Positions 31,001 through 43,200 of a DNA stretch of 64,000 nucleotides are shown piece by piece. The position numbers and the translations under genes were made by a program. The stretch is from contig JAPFFF010000055.1 in NCBI GenBank assembly GCA_039105265.1, positions 310,001 to 374,000 of the forward strand, given 5' to 3'. This stretch comes from Tritrichomonas musculus. Taxonomy: Eukaryota; Parabasalia; Tritrichomonadida; Tritrichomonadidae. The notes below the pieces were generated by a model. That model had not been told where the DNA came from. It searched no databases and saw only the letters and a list, made by a program, of their open reading frames with translations. The first letter of the stretch is position 1. The number at the start of each line of letters is the position of its first letter.

Positions 31001-34000
31001 GCGCAGCATGCGACACAGAAAAAGGATTCACAGGAAAACCAGATGCAACTGATAGTAACAAGTGCAAGTGCTCACAACCTAACTTCGAATACGACGCAAC
31101 AGAAGACAAGTGTGTTGACAAATCAACATCAAATGCATGCGATCCTTCAGTAGCAACAAGCAATCCAGGATGCACATCTTGCACAGTAGCTCAAGGAACT
31201 GTTTGCGCAGCATGCGACACAGAAAAAGGATTCACAGGAAAACCAGATGCAACTGATAGTAACAAGTGCAAGTGCTCACAACCTAACTTCGAATACGACG
31301 CAACAGAAGACAAGTGTGTTGACAAATCAACATCAAATGCATGCGATCCTTCAGTAGCAACAAGCAATCCAGGATGCACATCTTGCACAGTAGCTCAAGG
31401 AACTGTTTGCGCAGCATGCGACACAGAAAAAGGATTCACAGGAAAACCAGATGCAACTGATAGTAACAAGTGCAAGTGCTCACAACCTAACTTCGAATAC
31501 GACGCAACAGAAGACAAGTGTGTTGACAAATCAACATCAAATGCATGCGATCCTTCAGTAGCAACAAGCAATCCAGGATGCACATCTTGCACAGTAGCTC
31601 AAGGAACTGTTTGCGCAGCATGCGACACAGAAAAAGGATTCACAGGAAAACCAGATGCAACTGATAGTAACAAGTGCAAGTGCTCACAACCTAACTTCGA
31701 ATACGACGCAACAGAAGACAAGTGTGTTGACAAATCAACATCAAATGCATGCGATCCTTCAGTAGCAACAAGCAATCCAGGATGCACATCTTGCACAGTA
31801 GCTCAAGGAACTGTTTGCGCAGCATGCGACACAGAAAAAGGATTCACAGGAAAACCAGATGCAACTGATAGTAACAAGTGCAAGTGCTCACAACCTAACT
31901 TCGAATACGACGCAACAGAAGACAAGTGTGTTGACAAATCAACATCAAATGCATGCGATCCTTCAGTAGCAACAAGCAATCCAGGATGCACATCTTGCAC
32001 AGTAGCTCAAGGAACTGTTTGCGCAGCATGCGACACAGAAAAAGGATTCACAGGAAAACCAGATGCAACTGATAGTAACAAGTGCAAGTGCTCACAACCT
32101 AACTTCGAATACGACGCAACAGAAGACAAGTGTGTTGACAAATCAACATCAAATGCATGCGATCCTTCAGTAGCAACAAGCAATCCAGGATGCACATCTT
32201 GCACAGTAGCTCAAGGAACTGTTTGCGCAGCATGCGACACAGAAAAAGGATTCACAGGAAAACCAGATGCAACTGATAGTAACAAGTGCAAGTGCTCACA
32301 ACCTAACTTCGAATACGACGCAACAGAAGACAAGTGTGTTGACAAATCAACATCAAATGCATGCGATCCTTCAGTAGCAACAAGCAATCCAGGATGCACA
32401 TCTTGCACAGTAGCTCAAGGAACTGTTTGCGCAGCATGCGACACAGAAAAAGGATTCACAGGAGAACCAGATGCAACTGATAGTAACAAGTGCAAGTGCT
32501 CACAACCTAACTTCGAATACGACGCAACAGAAGACAAGTGTGTTGATAATTCAAAACCTAATAAATGCGAAATAGATGCTTCAATGGAACACTGTACTGC
32601 ATGCATATTTAACATTAACGATGCAAAAGTAAAAGAATGCACTACATGCGATTCAGAACAATATCAAGTTTCTTCTGATAAAACAAAATGCATACCTATT
32701 ATTCAAATTGAAATTGTTGGTAATGCAGTAGTTGGCCAAAAATTGAAATATTCTACAACACCAAATAATATTGCTGGTGGACAAGCTTCATACCAATGGA
32801 AACAATCTGATCAAAATGGCGAATATATTGCATTCAGTCCTGACCAAACAGGATCTGAATTACCATTAACTTCGACAGTTGTTGGCAAAACGATCATAGT
32901 TACTGTAAAAGGCGATGGCATTAATTACGCTTCTACACCAGTTGATTCTAAACCTACATCAGCTGTTTCATGGCCAGAATTAAAAGTCACTATTTCTGGT
33001 ACTCCAAAACAAGGAGAAACATTAACTGCTAACACAAATCCGGCAGATATCCCAGCTGGTCAAGTGACTTACCAATGGAATGAAGCAACAGTTGGCGGTA
33101 CATACACTAAAATAGAAAGTGCAAATGAAAAAACATTTGTTTTAGGAGAAGCTCAAGTAGATAAAACAATTACAGTTACAGTAACAGGAGATGGACAGAA
33201 TTATGAAAAAGTGGATGTAATATCACCTCCAACAGCTGTTATTGTAAATACAGAAGGCAAGCCTAAAATTGCGGTTACAATCGATGGTACAGCAAAGCAA
33301 GGCCAAACACTCACTGCTATGGTCGTACCAAATGATGCATCAGTATCATATGATTGGAAATCAGCAGGAGAAGATGGCAAATATACTTCATTTGTCCCTC
33401 CAAAAACAGATAAGACCTTGTTTCTAGATTCATCTCTTATTGGCAAAACTATTACTGTAACTGTCAAGGCAACAGGTGAAACTGCAAATACCTATGATAC
33501 TGCAGAAGTAATATCTCAAGCTACTGCCAAAGTTGAAGCTTTACCAAAATTAACTGTATCAATTACAGGTAAAGCAGAAATAGGTCAAGTTTTGACAGCC
33601 ACATTAAACCAAGCTGATGCTAAAGTTCAATATAATTGGACAAAACAAGATGGCGACAAATATGTACCATTCAGTCCAGAAGAAACAAAAGCAACATTAG
33701 AATTAAAGGATGAAAGTCTTGTTGACAAATTTGTCAAAGTCACAATTATTGGAGATGGAATTAATTATGATGAAGAGCCTGTTGTTTCTAAGGAATTTGG
33801 ACCAATAACAAATCCTCAAGGTCCAAGTTCTGAATCAGAGATATCAGAATCACCAGAAAATCCAGAATCAGTAAATAGTCAAGAATCACCTGAAAATCCA
33901 GAATCAGTAAATAGTCAAGAATCACCTGAAATTCCAGAATCATCAAATGCTGAAGATCCAAATGCATGCCTTAAAATAACATATTGTGAAAAATGTGATC

Positions 34001-35856
34001 AAAAGAATCCAACATTATGTGCTGCATGCTCTTCTGGATATGAGTTAAGTTCAGATCGATTGAGCTGCCAAATTTCAGATCCTGATTTATGCAAGAGCTT
34101 GGTTTCTAATTGTGCTGAATGTAATAGTACACAATGCATTAGATGCGAACAAAATTATGGACTTAAAGGTGGATTATGCACTCAATGTCCTTCTGGTGTC
34201 TATAGTGATGGATCTAAACCATGCCCTGCTGAATGCACAATTGATAACTGTTCAAGCTGTATTCTTGAAAACAATATTTTGTATTGTGAATACTGCGATG
34301 AAGGCTTTAAAGAAAGCGATGATAAAAGATCATGCATTGCTATGCAATGTTCTGATATTTATGGATGTACGAAATGCAATGATAAAATGGAATGTATAGA
34401 GTGCAACGAGAATGAACACTTTGTTTTAAACCAAAATAAAGGTTATTGTGAATGTGCTGAAAATTATACAGGAGATATAAATACATTAAAATGCGTACCT
34501 GTTGTTGAATGTGGCGAATCAGTTGCAAATTGTTCTACATGCACAACTCCAGATCGATGTTTGTACTGCAGTAATATGGGATTTTATGGATTAAATAATG
34601 GAAAATGTGAACTATGCGAAGAAGGCACATACCAAGGCCCTTATTTACCATGCTTAAAATGTGATTCATCAAAACATGAAAAGCCTTCGTCAGTTAATCC
34701 TGGTACATGCGTTTGTGATAATGATTATGATTACATTGATGGCAAATGCGTTGAAGCAATTCAGCCAGAACTTCCTCCATCTTTCCCAACAGGTGAAAAT
34801 GTTGCTCAATTAAGCTGCAAAGAAGCAGGAGCTGTCTGTGAAATAAAGACTGATAATCTTCCAGATAAAAAAGAGGCTTACGTATTAGATGCTGACAAGC
34901 TTTCTGGAGTTACATCAATTGTCATTCCACCAACAGGAAAGGATGTACATATCAGCATTCCTGAAACTCCAAGTGATTTCACTGTAAATACAACTTCAAA
35001 TAATATCCCAGTTACTGTTTATTGCCCAGACAATGCTAAAATTAAGATTCCAGCTTCAAATGATATTACACTTAGTCCTAAAGGTAATTTACAAGTGAAC
35101 TCAATAGAAGAAGGTAAAGATGTTGTAATTAAAAAACTAATTCCAGCTGTTGGATCAGTAACATTAACATCAGACTCTAATGTTACAATTAATGAATTAG
35201 ATGTATTTGGCGTTAGAGAACTCAGTGGTGAAAGTGACAATAATAAGGAAACTAAAGTTGAAAATGCAAGATTAGCTAGAGGAGCAACATTTACTCCAAA
35301 TAACATGAATATTCAGAACATTGAAGTTGGTCTTCTTTCAAAAGTTTTGTTGAAACAAACCCCAGAAAAACTTCATATCGGAAGATTCATTGTTGACTAT
35401 AACAGAGCTCAATATTCAAATATTCCAGTTCCAATTCAATTTAGTAACAATGTTCCTTACTTAAATCAAACTGCATTAGAAATGAAGAAGACTGATGCAG
35501 ATTCAACTCTTCAAGAAGAAGAAGTATACAAAGTTGCTGATTTCGAAGTTGCTGGATCTAAAGAACAATGTGAGAATCTCCTCAACAATTATGACAAAGA
35601 AGGAGATAGTGGCTTTTCCAAGTCAAATATGAAATGCGAAGAAACTGAAAATGGTAAAGTCCAATTGGTCGCCAGAAAAGAAGTTGGTGGTGGTAAAAAA
35701 GATAAAGGTTTATCAGGCGGTGCAATAGCAGGTATTGTTATTGCATGTGTTGTGGTCGTTGCAGCAATTATTGCTCTTCTTGTTTACTTCCTTGTCATTA
35801 AAAAGAGGAATCATTCAACAACATCAACACAAGGTGATTCTTCAATTGCAATATAA
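28012..35856 (+). CDS. Giant repetitive cysteine-rich surface membrane protein
   Basis: 2614 residues. A signal peptide (MKIVLLIFLNILINLTKS) precedes 22 tandem copies of a 68-residue repeat (residues about 22-1517), each with eight cysteines including CTSC, CAAC and CKC. Residues about 1560-1935 hold four Ig-like domains of the type GTPKQGETLTA then YQW, a pattern common in bacterial surface proteins. A Ser/Glu/Pro linker follows, then furin-like or EGF-like cysteine-rich modules (about 1980-2250), a beta-rich stretch, one membrane helix (AIAGIVIACVVVVAAIIALL, about 2570-2595) and a short tail. This is the layout of trichomonad adhesin-like surface proteins. The repeats would act as a stalk and the Ig-like part as a binding region; that is inference. 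Confidence 0.92.
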   Translation: MKIVLLIFLNILINLTKSETIACDSSVATSNPGCTSCTVAQGTVCAACDTEKGFTGKPDATDSNKCKCSQPNFEYDATEDKCVDKSTSNACDPSVATSNPGCTSCTVAQGTVCAACDTEKGFTGKPDATDSNKCKCSQPNFEYDATEDKCVDKSTSNACDPSVATSNPGCTSCTVAQGTVCAACDTEKGFTGKPDATDSNKCKCSQPNFEYDATEDKCVDKSTSNACDPSVATSNPGCTSCTVAQGTVCAACDTEKGFTGKPDATDSNKCKCSQPNFEYDATEDKCVDKSTSNACDPSVATSNPGCTSCTVAQGTVCAACDTEKGFTGKPDATDSNKCKCSQPNFEYDATEDKCVDKSTSNACDPSVATSNPGCTSCTVAQGTVCAACDTEKGFTGKPDATDSNKCKCSQPNFEYDATEDKCVDKSTSNACDPSVATSNPGCTSCTVAQGTVCAACDTEKGFTGKPDATDSNKCKCSQPNFEYDATEDKCVDKSTSNACDPSVATSNPGCTSCTVAQGTVCAACDTEKGFTGKPDATDSNKCKCSQPNFEYDATEDKCVDKSTSNACDPSVATSNPGCTSCTVAQGTVCAACDTEKGFTGKPDATDSNKCKCSQPNFEYDATEDKCVDKSTSNACDPSVATSNPGCTSCTVAQGTVCAACDTEKGFTGKPDATDSNKCKCSQPNFEYDATEDKCVDKSTSNACDPSVATSNPGCTSCTVAQGTVCAACDTEKGFTGKPDATDSNKCKCSQPNFEYDATEDKCVDKSTSNACDPSVATSNPGCTSCTVAQGTVCAACDTEKGFTGKPDATDSNKCKCSQPNFEYDATEDKCVDKSTSNACDPSVATSNPGCTSCTVAQGTVCAACDTEKGFTGKPDATDSNKCKCSQPNFEYDATEDKCVDKSTSNACDPSVATSNPGCTSCTVAQGTVCAACDTEKGFTGKPDATDSNKCKCSQPNFEYDATEDKCVDKSTSNACDPSVATSNPGCTSCTVAQGTVCAACDTEKGFTGKPDATDSNKCKCSQPNFEYDATEDKCVDKSTSNACDPSVATSNPGCTSCTVAQGTVCAACDTEKGFTGKPDATDSNKCKCSQPNFEYDATEDKCVDKSTSNACDPSVATSNPGCTSCTVAQGTVCAACDTEKGFTGKPDATDSNKCKCSQPNFEYDATEDKCVDKSTSNACDPSVATSNPGCTSCTVAQGTVCAACDTEKGFTGKPDATDSNKCKCSQPNFEYDATEDKCVDKSTSNACDPSVATSNPGCTSCTVAQGTVCAACDTEKGFTGKPDATDSNKCKCSQPNFEYDATEDKCVDKSTSNACDPSVATSNPGCTSCTVAQGTVCAACDTEKGFTGKPDATDSNKCKCSQPNFEYDATEDKCVDKSTSNACDPSVATSNPGCTSCTVAQGTVCAACDTEKGFTGKPDATDSNKCKCSQPNFEYDATEDKCVDKSTSNACDPSVATSNPGCTSCTVAQGTVCAACDTEKGFTGEPDATDSNKCKCSQPNFEYDATEDKCVDNSKPNKCEIDASMEHCTACIFNINDAKVKECTTCDSEQYQVSSDKTKCIPIIQIEIVGNAVVGQKLKYSTTPNNIAGGQASYQWKQSDQNGEYIAFSPDQTGSELPLTSTVVGKTIIVTVKGDGINYASTPVDSKPTSAVSWPELKVTISGTPKQGETLTANTNPADIPAGQVTYQWNEATVGGTYTKIESANEKTFVLGEAQVDKTITVTVTGDGQNYEKVDVISPPTAVIVNTEGKPKIAVTIDGTAKQGQTLTAMVVPNDASVSYDWKSAGEDGKYTSFVPPKTDKTLFLDSSLIGKTITVTVKATGETANTYDTAEVISQATAKVEALPKLTVSITGKAEIGQVLTATLNQADAKVQYNWTKQDGDKYVPFSPEETKATLELKDESLVDKFVKVTIIGDGINYDEEPVVSKEFGPITNPQGPSSESEISESPENPESVNSQESPENPESVNSQESPEIPESSNAEDPNACLKITYCEKCDQKNPTLCAACSSGYELSSDRLSCQISDPDLCKSLVSNCAECNSTQCIRCEQNYGLKGGLCTQCPSGVYSDGSKPCPAECTIDNCSSCILENNILYCEYCDEGFKESDDKRSCIAMQCSDIYGCTKCNDKMECIECNENEHFVLNQNKGYCECAENYTGDINTLKCVPVVECGESVANCSTCTTPDRCLYCSNMGFYGLNNGKCELCEEGTYQGPYLPCLKCDSSKHEKPSSVNPGTCVCDNDYDYIDGKCVEAIQPELPPSFPTGENVAQLSCKEAGAVCEIKTDNLPDKKEAYVLDADKLSGVTSIVIPPTGKDVHISIPETPSDFTVNTTSNNIPVTVYCPDNAKIKIPASNDITLSPKGNLQVNSIEEGKDVVIKKLIPAVGSVTLTSDSNVTINELDVFGVRELSGESDNNKETKVENARLARGATFTPNNMNIQNIEVGLLSKVLLKQTPEKLHIGRFIVDYNRAQYSNIPVPIQFSNNVPYLNQTALEMKKTDADSTLQEEEVYKVADFEVAGSKEQCENLLNNYDKEGDSGFSKSNMKCEETENGKVQLVARKEVGGGKKDKGLSGGAIAGIVIACVVVVAAIIALLVYFLVIKKRNHSTTSTQGDSSIAI
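28075..32562 (+). repeat. 22 tandem copies of a 204-bp coding repeat
   Basis: Period exactly 204 bases (68 codons), so copy number can change without a frameshift. Copies are identical at the DNA level as far as I can see. Exceptions are the first (Ser instead of Pro in its CDPSV stretch) and the last (Glu instead of Lys in FTGKPD, plus a diverged end). Synonymous sites are also unchanged, which points to recent expansion or ongoing gene conversion rather than protein selection alone. Confidence 0.97.
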
Positions 35857-36200
35857 GATATTTGAGATTTAATTAAAGTTGTTTTTGGATTTTTATTTTT
35901 TTATCAAATTAAATAAAATTCCAATAAAATCTTAAATATATATTAAATTTCTCTCTTTTAATTTTCTTTTTGTTGCGTTTCTTTTTTTTTTTTTTTTTTT
36001 TAAATGATGACATTTTCCGAGGGACGTCAGGAAAAAGTATTGAAAAATCGAAGATTTATTTGAGGTGAAAAGTTTTTTTTTTTTTTTTTGTCTGAGAGCG
36101 GCTCACAAAAGTACAACTTTTTGAATAAGCAAACCTTTTGAAATCAAAAGGCGGTTTTGTCTTTAAATATTTGGCCTTTTGGCTTGTTTAAACGGCGCCA
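35857..36200. other. Intergenic, poly-T rich, no gene
   Basis: 3' region of the surface-protein gene, AT-rich, with two long T runs (about 35979-36001 and 36073-36090). Nothing else recognised. Confidence 0.5.
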
Positions 36201-36304
36201 TCAGATTAAACGATTGAGGGGTTCTTCTGCAGTGAGCTTCGTTTAATCTGATTCTTGAGTACCTAGATTGTGAAACTCTTCTGCAGTAGGCTCCACAACC
36301 TAGG
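36201..36304. repeat. Two tandem hairpins with the same loop and different stems
   Basis: Hairpin 1: TCAGATTAAACG (36201-36212) pairs perfectly with 36240-36251. Hairpin 2: CCTAGATTGTG (36262-36272) pairs with CACAACCTAGG (36294-36304) with one mismatch. The loops are nearly the same: TTCTTCTGCAGTGAGCTT in the first and CTCTTCTGCAGTAGGCTC in the second, about 56 bases apart. The stems differ in sequence but each keeps its pairing, as if structure were selected. Function unknown; a structured RNA or a fold-back element are the options. Confidence 0.6.
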
Positions 36305-37837
36305 CTTCGAAATGATCTTTTAATTTCCAAACATTCTTCGATTTTTATGGCAATTTTGAATTCAAGAACCATAATATGCTTGTTCCCAAAACTATTGATG
36401 GCAAAACTATAACTTTGTAATGCCTCATTTCTGGAATTCTAATTATTTTTATCCCAAAATTTATGTATTTTACAAGTTAAATTATCATGATAACAAATTT
36501 ATGAGCTTAAAATGCTTGTTGGGCTTAATAATTTCTAGCATGAAAGTTTGACTTTGGAAATAAGATTGAGATCAATCTAAATTGAAATAATAAAATACAA
36601 ACTCTTATCGTATAGCTTTGAATAATTATTCTTTTTCCCTAGACTTTAAATTGGTAGTCGTTTTAAGTTGAAAATGGCCAATTCTAGCATATTTTCATGC
36701 TTGAAATAGCATTATGTTTTCTTTCAAAAAGATCAAATGTACCAAAATTGTCAATACCCATTTACAGTATATCTTTTCTCAAATAATTGATATATTATAT
36801 GTTGTTTTTGCTTAATATTCATTAATTAAAATTTACCTTTTTTATATTTTTTTTTTTTCACAAAAATTAAATTCTATTCAAATTATTTCTCTTAAATTTT
36901 CTATTCAAATATAAATGATATTTATGTTTATTGCTATTTAAGATAAATATAAATAGTATATATATTTACTATAACTTTTTTAAGATATATATAATAAGTA
37001 TAAAAATGGAAATAATAATATTTTAAAGGTATAAAAATAGTTCATTTTTTTGTAAAAAAGTAAGAAATTTGTTTCTGTTAAATTGAGAATAAAACGATGT
37101 TAAAGAAAAAATTAAAATAAATATAAATTGAAAGAAATTCGCAGAGATCTTCCAAAAAATTTTAAAATTTACTTTGCAAGGTCATAAATATATCATTTTC
37201 TATAATTTTTATCTTTTTTAAAGGGTTTTATGAATAATTATTTGCAACTCCTTTTGAATTTTTAATAACTATTCAAATATAAAATTAATTCTATCTTTAT
37301 TTTTCAAGAAAAAACAACAAAATTTATATAAAATATATGTTTTAAATAAGATAATACATAATAAAAAAACAAAAATTTTTTAAACTTAAGTTTTAAAATC
37401 ATAGGGAAAATTAGAGAAAATAGACATTGGCGCCTAAACAACGATATTTATACTCTGCGCTTGTGAAACAGTTGCATCAATCTCATCAATTACTCCTGGA
37501 TTTGTTAAAATGTAGTATTTAATGAATTGTTTAGCTTACCTCTTTTGACATTCTAACTTTTCTTTCTGTGCTCTTAATGAGCAGTTTTCTATTTCATAAT
37601 GTTCGCTTTACCAAGTAATGGCCATTACGAATATTGATATTGAATTCAATGCTAATGAAAAATCTTTAAATATGCTCAATGCTACTGGGGGATATATACG
37701 ATATACTTCCAAATTCAATAATCATTGATAGCTTAAACAATCTCATGAATTTTGACTTTTAATATTTATAAATAAATAAATATTTAATTAAACAAAATAT
37801 TTTTTATTAGCATTGAATTCAATATCATTATATGCTT

Positions 37838-38222
37838 TATTTTATTTTTATTTTTTATATATAATACGTTTTAACTTTTTTACTTTTTTATATTTTTTAC
37901 TCATTCAATTTTCATACATTCAAAAAGTTACGGTTCAGCTTTTATTTGAAACAAATTTACTTATTCATTTTATTTTTATTTTTTTATATAATACGATTTC
38001 AAATTTTTTTCTTTTTTATATTTTTTACTCATTCAATTTTCATACATTCAAAAAGTTACGGTTCAGCTTTTATTTGAAATAATACTATTTATTCATTTTT
38101 TTTATTTTTTACATATAATACGATTTTAAACTTTTTTACTTTTTTATATTTTTTACTCATTCAATTTTCATACATTCAAAAAGTTACGGTTCAGTTTTTA
38201 TTTGAAATAATTTTACTTATTC
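37838..38222 (+). repeat. Three tandem copies of a 128-bp AT-rich unit
   Basis: The marker CAAAAAGTTACGGTTCAG occurs at 37921 and 38049, and with one change at 38177, a period of 128. The copies differ at a few bases and at lengths of T runs. It lies in non-coding DNA, and an ORF overlapping it (37813-38082) is a by-product. Confidence 0.85.
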
Positions 38223-38576
38223 ATTAGCTTTTATTTAATTCTTTAATTAATTGATGAATTAATAAGTAAAATTATAATTTAATTATTTTATTATTTAATT
38301 ATTAATTAATTATTTAGGAAAACTCTTTCTGATCATTAACGAAAAAAAAAAACAATTAGAAAATTTAAAGTTTAATGATGTATAAAAAAGTTATTAATAA
38401 CTGAAGTTAACAAACTAAATTCAACGTTATCATTATCTGGATCAAGTCATCATATAAAACTTGAAATCATCGGAACAAGCTTTGACGTTTATACCTTTTC
38501 GCAATCTGTAATTGGAAATCATCTGTACCTCCTCGACATCTGTATCTCTTGTTCATCTGTATCTGTAGAAAAATCG

Positions 38577-40080
<1,504 letters not shown>

Positions 40081-40117
40081 ATTAATTTGGTCATTCTATA
40101 TATTAAACCAAAACTTT

Positions 40118-40123
40118 TCACTT
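40118..40123 (+). promoter_or_regulatory. Inr element (TCACTT) before the decayed kinase gene
   Basis: TCACTT is followed by an ATG at 40137. The frame from that ATG closes after 18 codons, so this may be the relict start of the kinase gene that follows. Confidence 0.35.
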
Positions 40124-40289
40124 TTCAACTTTTACAATGGTTTACAATATCATTTCCACAACCACTAGGGAAATGACAGCAAAGTCAATGTAAAATGATA
40201 TTGTATTCAGCATGCCAAATTAATTACATCCACATGATAGGATTTTACCTTCTCCTATGAAATTATCCCTAGTCCAAGTGGTAATAATT

Positions 40290-43200
40290 TCATAACCAGA
40301 AAGAGACGATATCACTGTGAATGAAGAAAATGATCCCATTCACTCTCTAAGGCTTTCACTGCTGAAGCAAAGGCAGTGCTCACGTACTCCTGACAAACAG
40401 ACAATTTCTTGATCTGAAAGTTCAACTGAGGTTGAAAAACTGAGGTTGTTGCTTCCTTCCTCGACCACTGATGAGAAGACACCCCAGCTCGAACTCAAAA
40501 CAACCACCGAATCTTTGCAAAATGCAACATTCAATGCTTTCTCATCGTCTGGAAGTGGAAACGCTGCAATTGGAGATGATGGAGAATTTTATTCAAATTT
40601 CGACTTTTTATATTTCCCATTTTTATTTTATATAGAGGATGAAAAAAATCCAAATATTGAATTAATTCAAGACTTTTTATTTGATTTTCTGAAGAAATTC
40701 AAGTTTATTACTTATTATTTTGTTGATCTTTCAAAATTGAATACTTATCTAGAGTCAGAAACGATAAAACCATACAAAAGCTTCCCTTTGAGCACTATAG
40801 ATATTTTTATTTGCGTTGAATCAAATTTTCTTATTATTGAACAAATAAGCGCTTATGTCATTTTTACTATCATTGAAAACTTAAAAGATCACCAAATATC
40901 AATGATAAATGCAAGCATTTTTTATCAAAATATTGAAGAAAGCAATATTAAAGAAGAAATCAAAAGTTTTCTTAGTTTTTTTAATGATGAAATTAAAAAG
41001 AATAAATTTGTTGAATTCACATTGCCACTTGCTTCATGTTTTATCATTCGAAGATATTTTTATCCTACAAATTATTTTATAGATCAACAATTCTTTGTAT
41101 TTGACTAGGCAATGAAACCAAAAGAAAAAGATATTTTGACAAAAATCTCAAATTTTATCACTTCAAAAAAGGAATTGCCAAATCCTGAATGGACGACAAT
41201 TTTTTCAGAAATAGAAGATTGCAATGAAGAAGAAAAAAATCAAAAACGATTCAATATATTTAACAAAATGATTTTATTAAGTTAGGAACATTATATGTGA
41301 ATGAAAAAGCAACATTTCATTTCGTTATTCATTTGGAAAGCCTTTATATTTTTATGATGAAAAAATTGAGTAAAGAAACAACATTAAAAAAAGCCAAAAA
41401 TGAAATTTATTTTTGTGAAAATTATTACCATCGCTGTATAACAAAATTTTATGGATTTATGAAAGAAGATACAAAAATAACAGGCTTTATTTATGAATAC
41501 ATGAGCAATGGAACGTTGGATTCATTTTTACCATATCATATCAAAGAAATCAATTATACATTCACAATAACAATATTAGCAAGAATTTATGAAGGCTTAG
41601 AATATCTTTATTCTAAATCTCTAATTCATAGAGATCTTAAACCAGCAAACATTTTAATTGATCATGATTTTAATTCTTATATTTCAGATTTTGATACAAT
41701 TCGTCATCCAATTAATGAAGAAGATGAAAAAATGATTATTACTAATGATATTGGATCAATACTTTATGCATCACCAGAGCAAGAAAAAGGAGAAAATGTA
41801 TCATATCCAACAGATATTTACTCTTTTGGATTAATTGTTTACTATTTAATAGAAAAAAAGCATATACTTGCCAATTCAGGCAATTCAATAAATTATATTA
41901 AAAATCAAAACGATATTGTTCCTTTGACTTCTTGTTCATCAAAAAACATTAGATATCTTATTATAGAATGTACGAAGTATTCACAATCAAATAGGATCAA
42001 GCATCCTTCGATCAAAAGTTGTTTAATTGACGAAATCAATTTGTTTGATAACTTTGAGAATTTTTTAATAGAAGATCCAAAGAAGTCAAGAATTGTTGAC
42101 ATTTCACATTTTATATTTGAGAGTTATCTTATTCTACATAAAAATTTGAGAGAATTGGCTAAATATGAATTGAATTTGAATAACTTTTTAAAATTGCTGA
42201 AAATTAAAAGTCAGTGTCTTTCTCAATCAATATTTCTATTCAATTTAGGAGACTCATATCAGCATGGAAAATATACAAAACTAAATTATTTGAAAGCAAG
42301 AGAATATTATGAGCTATTTGCTAAAGAGGAAAATTCAGATTCATTAACCAGATTAGGTGATCTTTATTATGATGGTTTAGGATTAATGAAAAACTACAAT
42401 AAAGCTAAAGAATATTATGAAATGGCAGCTCATTTGAATAACTCAATTGCATTATGTAAATTAAGAGATTTATATTTTAATGGCGATGGAATTAAACAAG
42501 ATTATTTGAAAGCAAAAAAATATTATGAGCTAGCAGCAAAACAGAATAATTCAGATTCTTTAAATAAATTGGGCGATCTTTATTTTAATGGTCTTGGTGT
42601 AATTCAAAACTATTCAATTGCGAAAGAATATTATGAACTATCAGCCAAAATAAATGATCCAATTGCATTTACAAAATTGGGAAATTTATATAATGATGGT
42701 TTGGGAGTTAAACAAGATTATTCAAAAGCTAAAGAATATTATGAAATATCTTCTATTCTAGGGAATTATAAAGCATCCTTATTATTAGGCATTAATTATT
42801 TATTGGGAAATGGAGTTCCAGAAGATTATGTTCAAGCTAAGGAATACATTGATTTAGCAGCTAAAAAAGGAGTTGCATTAAGCCATCTAGCTTTTGGAAT
42901 TATGTATGAAAAAGGTATTGGCGTTAAATGCGATTTCACAAAAGCTCAAAATAACTTTGGATTATTTTATCAATTCTTTTTGAATAATAAAGTTAATGCT
43001 GAATATATGTATGAAAGATCGTCGAAACATCGTTTCGCACTCTCAGAATACAATCTTGGATATCTATTTGAGAATGATGGGAAAACAGAAGAATCAATTG
43101 AATATTACAAAAGAGCCTCTGTACATGTAGACGAGCCTCTGATATTTCGTAAATGCGAATGCCATGATAAAAGACTTGAAATATCAAAAAATTTCATCAT

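Noticed and set aside
28131-32642. 22 identical antisense ORFs of 65 codons
   Set aside because: They are by-products of the 204-bp coding repeat on the plus strand, which has a signal peptide, Inr and membrane anchor.
36163-36372. 69-codon antisense ORF across the tandem hairpins
   Set aside because: Its internal repeat is explained by the hairpins; no Inr and no domain.
37813-38082. 89-codon ORF in the 128-bp repeats
   Set aside because: Low-complexity Phe/Tyr/Ile text created by T runs in the tandem repeat.
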